In this document: in pieces, positions 22,901 through 30,521 of the stretch
Layout of the letters: every line of letters starts with the position of its first letter
Numbering within the stretch: the first letter of the stretch is position 1
Assembly (NCBI RefSeq): GCF_000764305.2
Contig: NW_025936604.1
Coordinates: 124,001 to 188,000 of the forward strand
Origin: Hyalella azteca
Lineage: Eukaryota > Arthropoda > Malacostraca > Amphipoda > Hyalellidae
Length of the DNA: 64,000 bases
Direction of reading: 5' to 3'
Made by a program: the position numbers and the translations under genes
The notes under the pieces: generated by a model
The model's database searches: none
What the model was told of the DNA's origin: nothing
What the model saw: the letters and a program-made list of their open reading frames with translations, nothing else

Positions 22901-25900
22901 TCGGGAGCTTGTCAGGATGCCGGCGTCGTGGCAGGAAGCAATCTACTCTTAATTTCCTGCTCAAAATAAGACTTACGTTGATACCGTCGTGGTTTGTTGT
23001 AGTTAAATCATGTGTGTCATTGCAGGCGTCGTGGCAAGAGGAGATATACGATGAATTTCCTGCTCAAAATAAGTCTTACGTAGATATCGTCGTTGTTGGA
23101 TGTAGCTAAAATGTTAGAGTGATTGCAGGCGTCGTGGCAAGAGGAGATCCGCAAGGAGCTGTCGCACATGAAGGCGACGTCCCGCGGCTGCATCATGGTG
23201 CCCGCCAGCACCGTGCCCGCCTACGAGGAAGACCTCATCTGTCGTCGCCAGCAGGAGCTCAGGGATGCCCAGGTACGGGAGCCCTGGATTTCAAGTTATT
23301 AAGGTGTTTACATCAATAAAATTCAAGGCGTTTGCATCAATAGAATTCAAGGTGTTTGCATCAATAAAATTCAAGGTGTTTGCATTTTGCATCAATTATT
23401 CTCTCATCAAAGTGTTCTCATCACTTATTCGCTATTTTTGACACGATCTCGGTAAAATAATACCATGAATTTTCTATTACCAAGTGACTTGACATTAAAT
23501 TGTTTGTGTCTTGTCCATGTTCTCGACATAAATTTTATTTGATTAGCTTATCACAAATTTGACATTTCTGAGCACTTCTTTAACCCAAGCGTATAATCTA
23601 CATTTAATAATCGCAGAGACAACATCTCTTTTGACAATGGTATGCTGCCCAGGTGACATTTCTTTACTGAGATTCAATTATAACTTATTTCGAGTGGCTT
23701 TATTTTATTTTTATGACTGTGTACTCATTATCGCAGGCTTCCATTTGTACTTTCTTATTATCTTATCCAAGTTCTCTCTTTACGTTAACATTAGTTATTT
23801 TGATTGAATAGATTACTATGTTAATACAGTAATTCGAAGAAGTAATCCATGCTCATGATGCTTCACAGGACGTACGGGAGCACTACGAGCGCAAACTGAA
23901 CATCGCTAACGACCTCTACCTCGAGCTCTCTGCTGCCATGCTGCAGCTCGAGCAGCGCGAGAAGGAGATCAACAAGTGAGATACACTAATATCCTCCATG
24001 TTAACCTCACATTCTTATCCTCCATTTTAATCTCCATCTTAACCTCACACTCTTTTTCTCCATCTTAACCTCACACTCTTATTCTCCCTCTTAACCTCAC
24101 ACTCTTTTTCTCCATCTTAACCTCACACTCTTATTCTCCCTCTTAACCTCACACTCTTATTCTCCATCTTAACCTCCATGTTAACCTCACATTCTTATCC
24201 TCCATTTTAATCTCCCTCTTAACCTCACACTCTCATCCTCCATATTAACTTCCATTTCATGCTTCGGATGTTCGTGGTCTGCTAACAGTGTAAATCAGTG
24301 CAGGTAGTTTCGTGTTAACGTTTATGGATTGCCTTGCGATGTTTTGCAAAGTTCTAACATACATCAGTGAACTAGTTTGGTATGAACGGCCATGGATTGT
24401 TTTACGACAGACCACTGGTCGACACTGCGGTAATCAAAGGAACTGCTTTCCTCTTCAGCCGTAAACTAGTGGCAGGAGGTGATGTAGCGGCAAGTGTTGC
24501 AATGTGTTGCGCTTAATTATGATTAATTAAGGAAATGTTTACTAAGATAATAATGAATTGATGTAATACTAACTAGCGGCAGGAGGTAATGTGATGTAGC
24601 GGCAGGTGTTGGAGTTTGTTATGATTACTTATGATTATCTATGGAAGGTTTACTAAGATAATAATGAATGTGACCTGTACAGACGTGAGGAGGTGATGAA
24701 GCAGCAGCTGAGTCCTGCACACGTGAAGCGCAGTAAGCGCAGCAGCAGCAGCAGCCTCGTCAAGGGCAGCCTGCTGAAGGCTCAGCAGCGTCTCTCGTCC
24801 TCACGCAGCAGTCTCCTCAGCAGCGACCCTCGGGCACCGGCCGGTCAGTGAGCTGCCTTGCCTCAATTACCTGAAAAGTTATACCTTATTTTACTCCCTA
24901 ATTTTAAATTTGTCTATATATTTCAGTGTATACGACCCTCGGGCACCGGCTGGTCAGTGAGCTGCCTTGCCTCAATTACCTGAAAAATTATGCCTTATTT
25001 TTCTCGCATATTTTAAAAATCACGCTGCAGTAATGACAGGAGAATTCTAAATTTTGTTACCGACTAGTTCGCGTCATACCCTAGCTCGGTGTAATAGCAC
25101 TCATACCCTGGCTTCAATTTCGTGTTATTGTCATTTTTTTGTACCCACATTCATCATGCTGTAAGTTTTATATTTGTTTAAACCATGCATCTTTCTTACA
25201 ATATCTTTTATTTGCATCTGACGATGCATGAGAAGACTTTTCGTCGTTAATAAAATAATTATTTTAAGACTTTCTTTCCATTATCATTGTTACTATGAAA
25301 ATTTCTTATAGCCTCCAAACTGGAATTGTTAATTGATGTTTAAACTTAATTACGGGCTGTGCATGCAGGCCGCGTGGAGGACAGTTCGTCGTCAGCGTGC
25401 GTAAGTCCTGATCCTGTGGACGTGGTTTATCCGAACGGCTGCAGCAAGAAGCCGCTCTACACCGAGATCGGTAGCAACAACATTCCACTCTCCACAACCA
25501 CGCGCCCTTCGTCGCTCTTCGGGCCGCGTAAGTCTAAGGGCACCAACACACCGGACGACCTCGGCGTTGGCCGCGCGTCTAAAGACAAGACTCGACAACG
25601 GCGCTACAACCGCCACCAAAAAGCCCAGAGTCTCGGCAGCACAGCTCTGCTGGCCGCCAACAGCGGCTTGGGGCTATCTACGTACTCTGACCGCAGCCCA
25701 TCTCTTGTGAGACGTGTGAGTGCATCTAGTATATGTACAAAAGTTTTAATGTGTATGCATTATTCTGTTGATAAATTTTGCGCATGATATGATCACAACA
25801 AGTACAGATCGCGGTGGACTCACTGGATTTTGTTATGTGTAGGTTCAAAGTCTGAGCCCCGGACGCGTTGGTCTGGTAGACTGCAGTACACAGACTGACT

Positions 25901-27740
25901 GCAGCCTGGAGGTCTGCACCGACACAGACTGGACGACGGCTGCGTTGCCTCCCAAGCCGCCACTGGGAGACAGGCAGCAGCAGTTCAACAAAGACTTCGA
26001 GCTTCTACAGCGAGAGCTCATTTCAGTTATGACAAAGAGTCAGGAAATTAAGGAGGACGGGTCAAGTCCTAACGGCAATAGTAACTTCGTGGCGAACTCA
26101 CGTGGCTCACTGCAAGGGTCGCTGCAAACCTCGGGATCTCTGCAGACGTCGCTGCAGCAGTCGACGCCGTGCGCCTGTGAGCACTGCCAGCTGTGCCCTG
26201 TTGCACGCACCATCGCGCGGCTCGTATCGTCAGACTCCGCCACCACCAACACAGACGATAACAATAAGAACATTCCCGCATCTCTCACGACCTCAGACGT
26301 TTCTCTGCCCCCCCTTTGCTCAGTTGAAGAAACTCTTCACACCATCAAACTGATCAACAACAACAACCAGCAGCTGCAGCAAGAGGCGGCGGCTGCTGAA
26401 GTACGGGATTTGGTAGTCGCGCATCAGATGCAGGAGCAACGATACCAGTACCAGCAACAATATGGCGACCGCAAAAATGATCAATGGGACCCCATAGAGA
26501 AAGTGCTCTCTGATCCAACATCAGACCCGTCATACCCACCCAGGGCGAGCAAAGGGCGCCGCGGGGCAGGACCCGTTCAGATGATGTCCGCGGAGGTTGC
26601 TGGACCGAAGCCTGGGTCTCAGGCGTCCATCCTACTACCGCCAGAAGGTGAGATGCCAACATCGCATAGCTTTTGTACATGTTAGTAGCTAAAACTATCG
26701 CTTAATAAAATAAACAACGCGTCTGGCAACTTTTAGGTTAATATTACAATTATGTCATTGATTTCCAAAAAATATTTATAAAGAAGCTTTTTTTTCTCCG
26801 AATGTAATTTTTGCTTAGAAGTTTGTAATGAAGGTGCCATGAAGCTGTTGGTTGGTACAGGCGTTGGGCTGCAACACCACCACCAGCGGCGGCCAGCACT
26901 AGAGGGCGACCGGCAGCAGAACTACGAGCAGCACCACAGCTTCTTCGTGACGAAGGCCCTGCAGTCGGGACTACGACGCTCACACGTCCTCGAGAGCCCT
27001 CTTGATGAAGGTTTCGTCCCTGCTGGGGGTGACATGGCTTTCTGGAGACGAGACGTAGAGACACCGCAGCCTGGAGTCGCTAATGACGTGTTCGTGGTGT
27101 CAAGTGACAAGGCTTCGCAGGACGTGCCGTTGGAGCTGGACGACGAAGAAGGACTTATTGACGATAATGAAGAAGATTTGGACGACGAATTGCCCGTAGA
27201 TCCTGACGAAGAGGACAGCGATGACACCGAAGACGAGGAAGAAGGCAGGACGTCAGCTAGTCGGGGACGAGACAGCGACAGGGATGAGGAAGAGGATCTA
27301 AGTGAACGACGTGGCTACGCTGAGCCGGACGTGGTCGCCTCCAGTGAATTGGACTCCAGTCACGAGGATGAGGACGTGTCTGAGGGCGAGGGCCAGCCTT
27401 CGTCGTCTCGATATCATGCCATGACGAGGCGCAGGTAACGTAACAATTTTGCAACAAATCTGGGACCAGGAATTTCCTTCAGGTTCTGACAATTCAGTTT
27501 TTCTTAGAGTTGGATGTGATGATCTAATGAAACTAAGGACGGATACCGCGAGTTTAATTTCTGGTGTCGGCACGTGTATGTTGTGATGATAACGTGCGCT
27601 TATCGGGCAGCGTCTTGCGGCGGCCTGTGGCGCGGCACAGCGCAGTCAGCAGCACAGACGACGCCTCAGCGGCACCTGTGCCCCTCTACCAGCGGCCTCC
27701 ACTCAGGCCTCCCCAGCACAGATACTCACAGGTCTCATAA
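10809..27740 (+). CDS. wnd: DLK/LZK-type MAP3K (Wallenda/DLK-1 orthologue), 15 coding exons
   Basis: This is a mixed-lineage serine/threonine kinase that feeds MKK4/7-JNK and p38 signalling, acting in neurons in axon regeneration, degeneration and synapse formation (family knowledge). Fifteen exons with GT-AG borders and matching phases join into 1156 codons plus TAA. Visible landmarks (numbered from ATG 10809) are the Gly-rich loop GSGAQG at 150-155, VAVKK with the catalytic Lys 170, HRDLKSPN around Asp 254, DFGTS at 272-276, the activation loop SFAGT before WMAPE at about 287-298, and [11 protein letters not shown] at 310-320. A leucine-zipper/coiled-coil region follows at about 430-490, then Ser- and Gln-rich sequence, then an acidic stretch at about 1020-1080. 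Motifs such as [12 protein letters not shown] and HYERKL place it with DLK/LZK rather than the MLK1-4 group. The N-terminus is the weakest part. The length is somewhat above human MAP3K13 (966 aa). Exon chaining was done by eye. Confidence 0.93.
10985..11676. other. Intron 1, with an AACGT-rich stretch
   Basis: No exon is seen. The part from about 11035 to 11220 is strikingly rich in AACGT/ACGTT words in both orientations. That looks like the remains of an interspersed repeat, but I cannot name the family. Confidence 0.4.
11677..11703 (+). CDS. wnd: Exon 2, 27-nt microexon (codons 59-68)
   Basis: A 27-nt segment sits between an acceptor (acacgcag) and a donor (gtgagg). It enters and leaves in phase 2 and adds nine residues reading STDSIDFRR. 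It has no known domain, and its inclusion is supported only by splice sites and phase. Because it is symmetrical, skipping would keep the frame, so it may be an alternative exon. Confidence 0.5.
12242..12395. repeat. 26-bp minisatellite in intron 2
   Basis: About six units of GCTGTGCTCCCACTCTCACT-GTCAAG. Confidence 0.9.
13963..14825. repeat. 50-bp satellite with duplicated 190-bp block
   Basis: Units of GCTAGTGATGCCTCATGCGG-TACAGTTCATCCATACCTGACATATTTGA occur once at 13963 and about eight times at 14211-14619. A longer block (starting CTGCTGCTTGTGTTTGCCTC) follows a unit start both at about 14024 and at about 14639, so the whole arrangement is duplicated around the array. Confidence 0.92.
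14895..15040. repeat. Degenerate 40-bp repeat in intron 2
   Basis: Four units share CACTTATAACATGCGTGGCAT with T-rich spacers. Confidence 0.75.
16817..16841. repeat. Perfect 12-bp inverted repeat
   Basis: GATTCGAGGGCT, one base, then AGCCCTCGAATC. The loop is too short for a stable RNA tip; it may be a cruciform or a dimeric protein site. Confidence 0.8.
18129..18157. repeat. Hairpin with 11-bp arms in intron 2
   Basis: TATACCTGCTT, 7-nt loop, AAGCAGGTATA. It is followed by TCCGGAGCTTTCCGGA and a further AGCAGGTATA copy. Confidence 0.75.
18553..18682. repeat. 41-bp tandem repeat in intron 2
   Basis: One diverged and two exact copies of TTGACGTATTATCTAATTGA-AGATAACGTCGCACATGACTA, each with an internal TTATCT...AGATAA inverted pair. 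Confidence 0.9.
18846..18908. repeat. Transposon-like terminus and small inverted repeat beside the MITE
   Basis: TTCTGAAACACCCTGTATA at about 18858-18876 resembles ends common among arthropod DNA transposons. It is followed by an imperfect inverted repeat (ATGTGGTCGATGTG / GCACATCGATCACAT) abutting the MITE. No matching opposite end is seen. Confidence 0.4.
18909..19118. mobile_element. 210-bp foldback MITE with TA target site
   Basis: It is non-coding. The left arm starts CACTGTTAGAAAAAACGGTG and the right arm ends in the inverted form (CGGTAATTTTTTTAAGTG). Both are about 90 bp long and share the inner blocks GTGGCCGGTCG and CGCCGTTTTTAT. TA flanks both ends (18907-18908 and 19119-19120). 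It lies in intron 2, 227 bp upstream of exon 3. A TA site suggests mobilisation by a Tc1/mariner-type transposase, but no partner is recognised. Confidence 0.8.
19346..19539 (+). CDS. wnd: Exon 3, pre-kinase region (codons 68-133)
   Basis: The acceptor is cgcacgcag and the donor gtcagt. The exon encodes a Pro-rich linker and then the block [16 protein letters not shown], which matches the conserved GCLRPVW..IGK segment just before the kinase domain of DLK/LZK proteins. It enters in phase 2 and exits in phase 1. A second possible acceptor 12 nt upstream (tatacag) would give phase 0 and does not fit exon 2. Confidence 0.9.
19762..19948 (+). CDS. wnd: Exon 4, kinase N-lobe with Gly loop and catalytic Lys
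   Basis: Codons 133-195. It contains [20 protein letters not shown] and VAVKKVKD, then [13 protein letters not shown]. The acceptor is tgaacag and the donor gtgagt (phase 2). The last 23 exonic nucleotides plus the donor are repeated 70 bp downstream (see the repeat entry), producing a second, unused-looking donor. Confidence 0.95.
19926..20024 (+). repeat. Duplicated exon 4 end plus donor
   Basis: The exon 4 end and donor (ACGCCAACATCGTCAG, then GTTCAAGTGAGTT) at 19927-19954 recur exactly at 19997-20024. The second copy is intronic and carries an intact GTGAGT donor. Confidence 0.9.
20312..20455. repeat. 144-bp overlap, copy 1 (intron 4)
   Basis: It matches 20457-20600 with two substitutions, and the copies are separated by exactly one N (20456). 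This looks like two overlapping contig ends placed side by side instead of merged. Confidence 0.9.
20457..20600. repeat. 144-bp overlap, copy 2 (intron 4)
   Basis: Second copy of the segment above, continuing into the rest of intron 4. Confidence 0.9.
21042..21233 (+). CDS. wnd: Exon 5, kinase hinge to catalytic loop
   Basis: Codons 195-259. It reads [17 protein letters not shown], then the alpha-E helix GMNYLH and the catalytic HRDLKSP. The acceptor is tgtgcag and the donor gtgcgt (phase 2). A GTGTCAGAAGTGAGG-type satellite begins in the intron right at the donor. Confidence 0.95.
21234..21412 (+). repeat. Intron 5 minisatellite starting at the donor
   Basis: Degenerate units of GTGTCGTGTGTCAGAAGTGAG run from the exon 5 donor for about 180 bp. 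Several contain GTGAGG words resembling donor sites. Confidence 0.85.
21526..21684 (+). CDS. wnd: Exon 6, DFG to APE activation segment
   Basis: Codons 259-312. It contains [34 protein letters not shown] and SEKVDI. The SFAGT serine matches the activation-loop phosphorylation site of DLK (family knowledge). The acceptor is tttgcag and the donor gtgagt; the exon ends in phase 2 inside the Trp codon of DIW. Confidence 0.95.
21981..22135 (+). repeat. 55-bp tandem duplication of the exon 7 acceptor
   Basis: Two full 55-bp units (22026-22080, 22081-22135) and a partial one (21981-22025) each end in CTGTTGTTCAG or GCATGTTGTTCAG. The full units begin with the first bases of exon 7 (GTCGTTCGGCGTGGTGCT). 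They create decoy acceptors at 22025 and 22080; using them adds 110 or 55 nt and shifts the frame. Confidence 0.93.
22136..22273 (+). CDS. wnd: Exon 7, kinase C-lobe [12 protein letters not shown]
   Basis: Codons 312-358. It reads [30 protein letters not shown] and SCPDGF. The acceptor is gttcag and the donor gtcagt. Two partial copies of the acceptor and the first 21-22 exon bases lie directly upstream at 22026 and 22081. Only the copy starting at 22136 continues into the conserved kinase sequence. Confidence 0.93.
22595..22724 (+). CDS. wnd: Exon 8, end of kinase domain
   Basis: Codons 358-401. It reads [27 protein letters not shown] and SPEDYFQTQ, which is kinase subdomain XI and the family's HLDIA extension. 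The acceptor is tttgcag and the donor gtactt; it exits in phase 0. Confidence 0.95.
22923..23128 (+). repeat. 103-bp tandem duplication of the exon 9 acceptor
   Basis: Units at 22923-23025 and 23026-23128 both start with exon 9 sequence (GCGTCGTGGCA) and share the body AATTTCCTGCTCAAAATAAG. The second unit is preceded by an intact TCATTGCAG acceptor; the first has lost its acceptor. Confidence 0.92.
23129..23272 (+). CDS. wnd: Exon 9, post-kinase helical region
   Basis: Codons 402-449. It reads [15 protein letters not shown], then [16 protein letters not shown], the start of the coiled coil. It is phase 0 on both sides, with acceptor gattgcag and donor gtacgg. The same acceptor with the first 22 exon bases is also present exactly 103 bp upstream, and in decayed form 206 bp upstream. 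Confidence 0.93.
23301..23400 (+). repeat. 24-bp tandem repeat in intron 9
   Basis: About four copies of AAGGTGTTTGCATCAATAAA-ATTC begin 28 bp after the exon 9 donor. Confidence 0.9.
23869..23975 (+). CDS. wnd: Exon 10, leucine zipper core
   Basis: Codons 450-485. It reads [19 protein letters not shown], then [13 protein letters not shown], closely matching the [18 protein letters not shown] zipper of DLK. The zipper mediates dimerisation, which activates the kinase (family knowledge). The acceptor is ttcacag and the donor gtgaga; it exits in phase 2. Confidence 0.95.
23990..24250 (+). repeat. CT-rich tandem repeat in intron 10
   Basis: Degenerate 26-bp units (CTTAACCTCACACTCTTATT then CTCCCT) run for about 260 bp, starting some 15 bp after the exon 10 donor. 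They are pyrimidine-rich on the plus strand. Confidence 0.88.
24466..24679 (+). repeat. Tandem duplication at the 3' end of intron 10
   Basis: Two diverged copies of about 107 bp (24466-24570 and 24572-24679) share CGGCAGGAGGT, GATGTAGCGGCA and GTTTACTAAGATAATAATGA. The second abuts the exon 11 acceptor. Confidence 0.85.
24683..24843 (+). CDS. wnd: Exon 11, zipper end and Ser-rich basic tail
   Basis: Codons 485-539. It reads REEVMKQQL, then a basic Ser-rich run ([14 protein letters not shown]). The acceptor is ctgtacag and the donor gtcagt; it exits in phase 1. The exon end plus donor is duplicated 109 bp downstream. Confidence 0.9.
24824..25005 (+). repeat. 109-bp duplication of the exon 11 end and donor
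   Basis: CGACCCTCGGGCACCGGC, the donor GTCAGT and about 50 bp of intron recur at 24933-25005. The second copy also follows a TTTCAG acceptor-like site (24922-24927), so it could be read as a tiny cryptic exon. Confidence 0.9.
25369..25715 (+). CDS. wnd: Exon 12, C-terminal region with [13 protein letters not shown] block
   Basis: Codons 539-654. It begins [18 protein letters not shown] and contains a basic block ([19 protein letters not shown]) resembling the KTRHRKAS segment of DLK. The acceptor is catgcag and the donor gtgagt. A consensus-like internal donor (cgc|gtaagt, GT at 25528) could yield a shorter exon, but reading through keeps the conserved basic block. Confidence 0.88.
25716..25842. 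other. Introns 12-14 of the DLK gene
   Basis: Intron 12 (25716-25842), intron 13 (26648-26860) and intron 14 (27435-27610) are short and show no repeats or further exons. The short downstream introns contrast with the repeat-laden introns 4 to 11. Confidence 0.8.
25843..26647 (+). CDS. wnd: Exon 13, long low-complexity C-terminal exon
   Basis: Codons 655-923. It is an 805-nt open frame with a Cys-containing start ([19 protein letters not shown]), Ser/Gln-rich repeats ([16 protein letters not shown]), a Cys cluster ([12 protein letters not shown]) and Gln-rich sequence. The acceptor is gtgtag and the donor gtgaga; it exits in phase 1. I recognise no domain here. The Cys cluster could bind metal, but that is a guess. 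Confidence 0.88.
26861..27434 (+). CDS. wnd: Exon 14, acidic C-terminal region
   Basis: Codons 923-1114. It contains [20 protein letters not shown], then a long run of Asp/Glu ([19 protein letters not shown] and onward). DLK has a similarly acidic C-terminal segment (SSEEEEGEVDSEVEL). The acceptor is ggtacag and the donor gtaacg; it exits in phase 2. Confidence 0.88.
27611..27740 (+). CDS. wnd: Exon 15, probable last coding exon
   Basis: Codons 1114-1156. It reads [18 protein letters not shown], then a Pro-rich tail ending at TAA 27738-27740. The acceptor is tcgggcag. A GT at 27732 (cacag|gtctca) is a weak donor that, if used, would join in frame to the segment at 28499. Confidence 0.75.
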
Positions 27741-28498
27741 TCTGTGACAGGCCTCACAAGGAGCGGGTTGCGTCACTGTTAGTGGCAAGCCTCACAAGTT
27801 TCTAGTCGGGCGATTGGTAGCTGGATTCCATCCCACACATCCATCTCTTGATAACCTTCGTCGACTACTAAGTTACCAAGACTAGCGTACATGCTCCACT
27901 GTATAATCCTTCAGGGTTCCTCTGCGCTAGATTTCAGCAAGCATTTCCAGATATTGAAGTAGGGTTATGTGCTAAAATATACTTTATTGCAGAATGCCTA
28001 CTTAACTTCTTCAATTTTGCAAAAAGTTCTATTGCTACGCTGAAACATGTTAAAAAATTCATCCCTTTGCGATACGAATGTATTAAATGAGGCTCGGAAG
28101 AACTGGACCTTGTAGTATCAACGGACAACTAGACGCACGTCAATTGGCGAAACAGGTCAGAAGGTAATGCGCTCAGCTGCCTACTGACAGTGAAGAAACT
28201 TGCCATGAATGGAATACCAGCTTGGAGAGTACTAGGCACCGTTATATGAATGGTTAAAAATAGACTTTTTTAACTTTGTAAACTCAAAGTTAATTTCATA
28301 GATAAAAAAATGTGAAATCTCATTGGAGTTTGATGTTAATTGTTGATTTGAACGGCGGGTCACTTTATAATAAAAAGTATTTAGTTCAAAAATTATGAAC
28401 GGGATTTTTCAGTATCTTAAAATTTATATCCGTAGCGATGACGGGTCAACCTACTCGTTGTTTCTAATTGTTGCTCACAATTGCATGTTTTTCAACAG

Positions 28499-28582
28499 AG
28501 CGCCGTTGGCCGTGCCACTCCTTCCGTTCACTCCTCCGACTCAGAAGCGGAGGAAGCTACAGAGGCTCACAAGCAAAACTAA
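28499..28582 (+). CDS. wnd: Candidate alternative last exon of the DLK gene
   Basis: After a good acceptor (tttttcaacag) the frame reads SAVGRATPSVHSSDSEAEEA and stops at TAA 28580-28582. It is phase-compatible with the weak donor after 27731, and would replace the three final residues of exon 15 and its stop with 27 residues, giving 1181 aa in all. A poly(A) signal follows at 28813. The Ser/acidic composition suits the DLK C-terminus. The donor sequence is poor, so this remains a hypothesis; it may also be joined to another, unseen donor. Confidence 0.4.
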   Translation, partial: SAVGRATPSVHSSDSEAEEATEAHKQN

Positions 28583-28812
28583 ATTCGCAACTGAGCGGAC
28601 CAGCGTTCTTGTATCGCTTCCTCTCACTGCAAGGAATTCCTCGAATTTAATATTCAACTCGAATTTAATATTCAAATTCGTATTTAATATTCATATTCGA
28701 ATTCGAATTTATCTTATGCTGAGTTTAGTCATCGAGACAGCGAACGATTTCGGGAGCGGAATGTTTTTGGTTGTACTTCAGAGCGTGCAAGAAAGACCCT
28801 TCACATCCGAAT

Positions 28813-28818
28813 AATAAA
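28813..28818 (+). promoter_or_regulatory. Poly(A) signal AATAAA
   Basis: A canonical hexamer lies about 230 nt after the stop of the candidate last exon. It is the best 3'-end signal near the kinase gene; another AATAAA near 28370 could serve the 27740 stop. Confidence 0.4.
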
Positions 28819-30360
28819 TGGCAACAATAGGATCAAACATGGCTATTGCCTACGACGTTGTTTGTACTGGGGAGACGTAGTGCACATGAATGCAGCTATC
28901 AGCGATGGAGGTTATGGAAACCTTGAACGGATCTTCAAAAATGTTTCGTTTTAACCTTAAATGTTATGTCTTACTGATTCGAGTGGGAGAAGTGCAATAC
29001 TAATATGAAAATTTCTTTAATAATGAATGTTCCATCATTGCTGAACACTGATCACTCATGAAACGAGTTACTAAGGTGAAAATTCTAATTAAAATTTTAC
29101 GAGCCGTTGTTCAACGCATTCTATGGTCAACCTGAGCGCTGCTCAGCAATTTGTACATATAGGAACAAACGGAATCCTCAATGGATTTTTACATAGGTTG
29201 TTTTATTCTTAAATATATTATTAGATGTATGACACTCCTCAATTAAGTGTGTAGACGTAGCTATTTTTTTTATGAGCAGCTTTACACATGTGATTAAAAA
29301 TGCAAACCCTGACGAATCTTATTGAACATAGCGATCAGTTCAGTTTACTAGTGGTGCTGATTCTCTGTGAAATAAGTCATCAACTTTTGCATTTAAGTTA
29401 CGTAAATAGAACTTTCAGTCTCTCATGATGAGCTTTCAATGCGTGCAGCTGAATAATTGGTAAACCTATAATGGAATGATGAAAAAAATATACATAATTT
29501 TGTACGATATCTTTAGTCGCCTGAACCTTCGTTCGGTCCTTGTGCCTGATTTGTTTAAATAGTAATTTGTCTCAGCATTTAATGTATTTACTATGCCTCT
29601 GCACCATCTTCTATTCAGCTTAGATTAGCATGGACGAACAGGAGCAGAAGTTCTGACGGAGAATATCTATTGACTGCGCGCGTCAAGGCTTCATTTGCTC
29701 CTAGTGTAGCTTGTGCATGAACGCACCGTAGCTGAACCTTGACATCGTAGTTTTTGTCACCACGTGCGGCAGTCGCGCGCTTTAATTGAAAAGTTTGTTG
29801 ATATTGTCATCTGTTGGTCTGTTGTCATCTATTGATATTGCCCCTTGTTGGCCTGTTGTCATCTGTTGGTGTTCTTTCGGCCCTTTGTCATCATTATAAC
29901 CGCCCTCACAGCGTTGAACCACTGTCAGGTGCATTCCTGTTAGCTGCAGGTATTAATGCTCGACCATCGCGGTATCCTTGCCGATGTTTTTGCTTCAAGT
30001 CCCGTGAGCAAATGAGTTCAATTCAGTAGAAAACTGTCTTCAAGTTATCTTCTGTGGAAGTGGAAGTATTTTAATTTCTAATGGTTGAACCAAAAAAAAA
30101 TACTCCTATCTACCTTTCTTTGATAATTTCATGCTCGTTGCGAGACTAACCGACGCGACTTAACAAGAACCTGTTTCAGTTGACCTACTTCTCCCACATC
30201 AACGTTCTCGCCAGAGGACTACACATCACTATTTAAGCCTTTGGTGCAGGTTTTATGATGAACCTTCAAGGTGATAACAAATGGATATCTTCAAACGTTT
30301 CCACGTCATCGCCGTGGGACCGCCATCAGCGCGGCCCGCTGCTTCATATTTCTGAGCTAA
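28819..30360. other. No gene recognised
   Basis: DNA downstream of the kinase gene. There is a small duplication of TGTTGTCATCTGTTGGT-type words at about 29800-29875. Nothing else is supported. Confidence 0.5.
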
Positions 30361-30364
30361 TGGA

Positions 30365-30402
30365 AGCTTCTTTGTCGCGTCCACGGACGCGACAAAGAAG
30401 CT
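30365..30402. repeat. Perfect 18-bp-arm palindrome
   Basis: AGCTTCTTTGTCGCGTCC, then AC, then the exact inverted copy. With a 2-bp centre it is a DNA palindrome rather than an RNA hairpin. Confidence 0.9.
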
Positions 30403-30420
30403 AAGCTGAGCTTCCGCCTG

Positions 30421-30521
30421 TTGTTTTCTTTGTTTCTTCTCTCTGTTGTTTTCTTTGTTTCTTCTCTCTGTTGTTTTCTTTGTTTCTTCCCTCTGTTGTT
30501 TTCTTTGTTTATTCCCTCTGT
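30421..30521. repeat. 25-bp tandem repeat
   Basis: Four units of TTGTTTTCTTTGTTTCTTCT-CTCTG, pyrimidine-rich, directly after the palindrome. ORFs through it on both strands are products of the repeat. Confidence 0.92.

Noticed and set aside
22582..23109. 175-codon plus-strand ORF over exon 8
   Set aside because: It is a shifted frame of exon 8 continuing into the duplicated intron sequence; the conserved kinase frame is the other one.
26040..27227. Minus-strand ORFs of 70-108 codons
   Set aside because: They are shadows of the GC-richer DLK exons 13 and 14.
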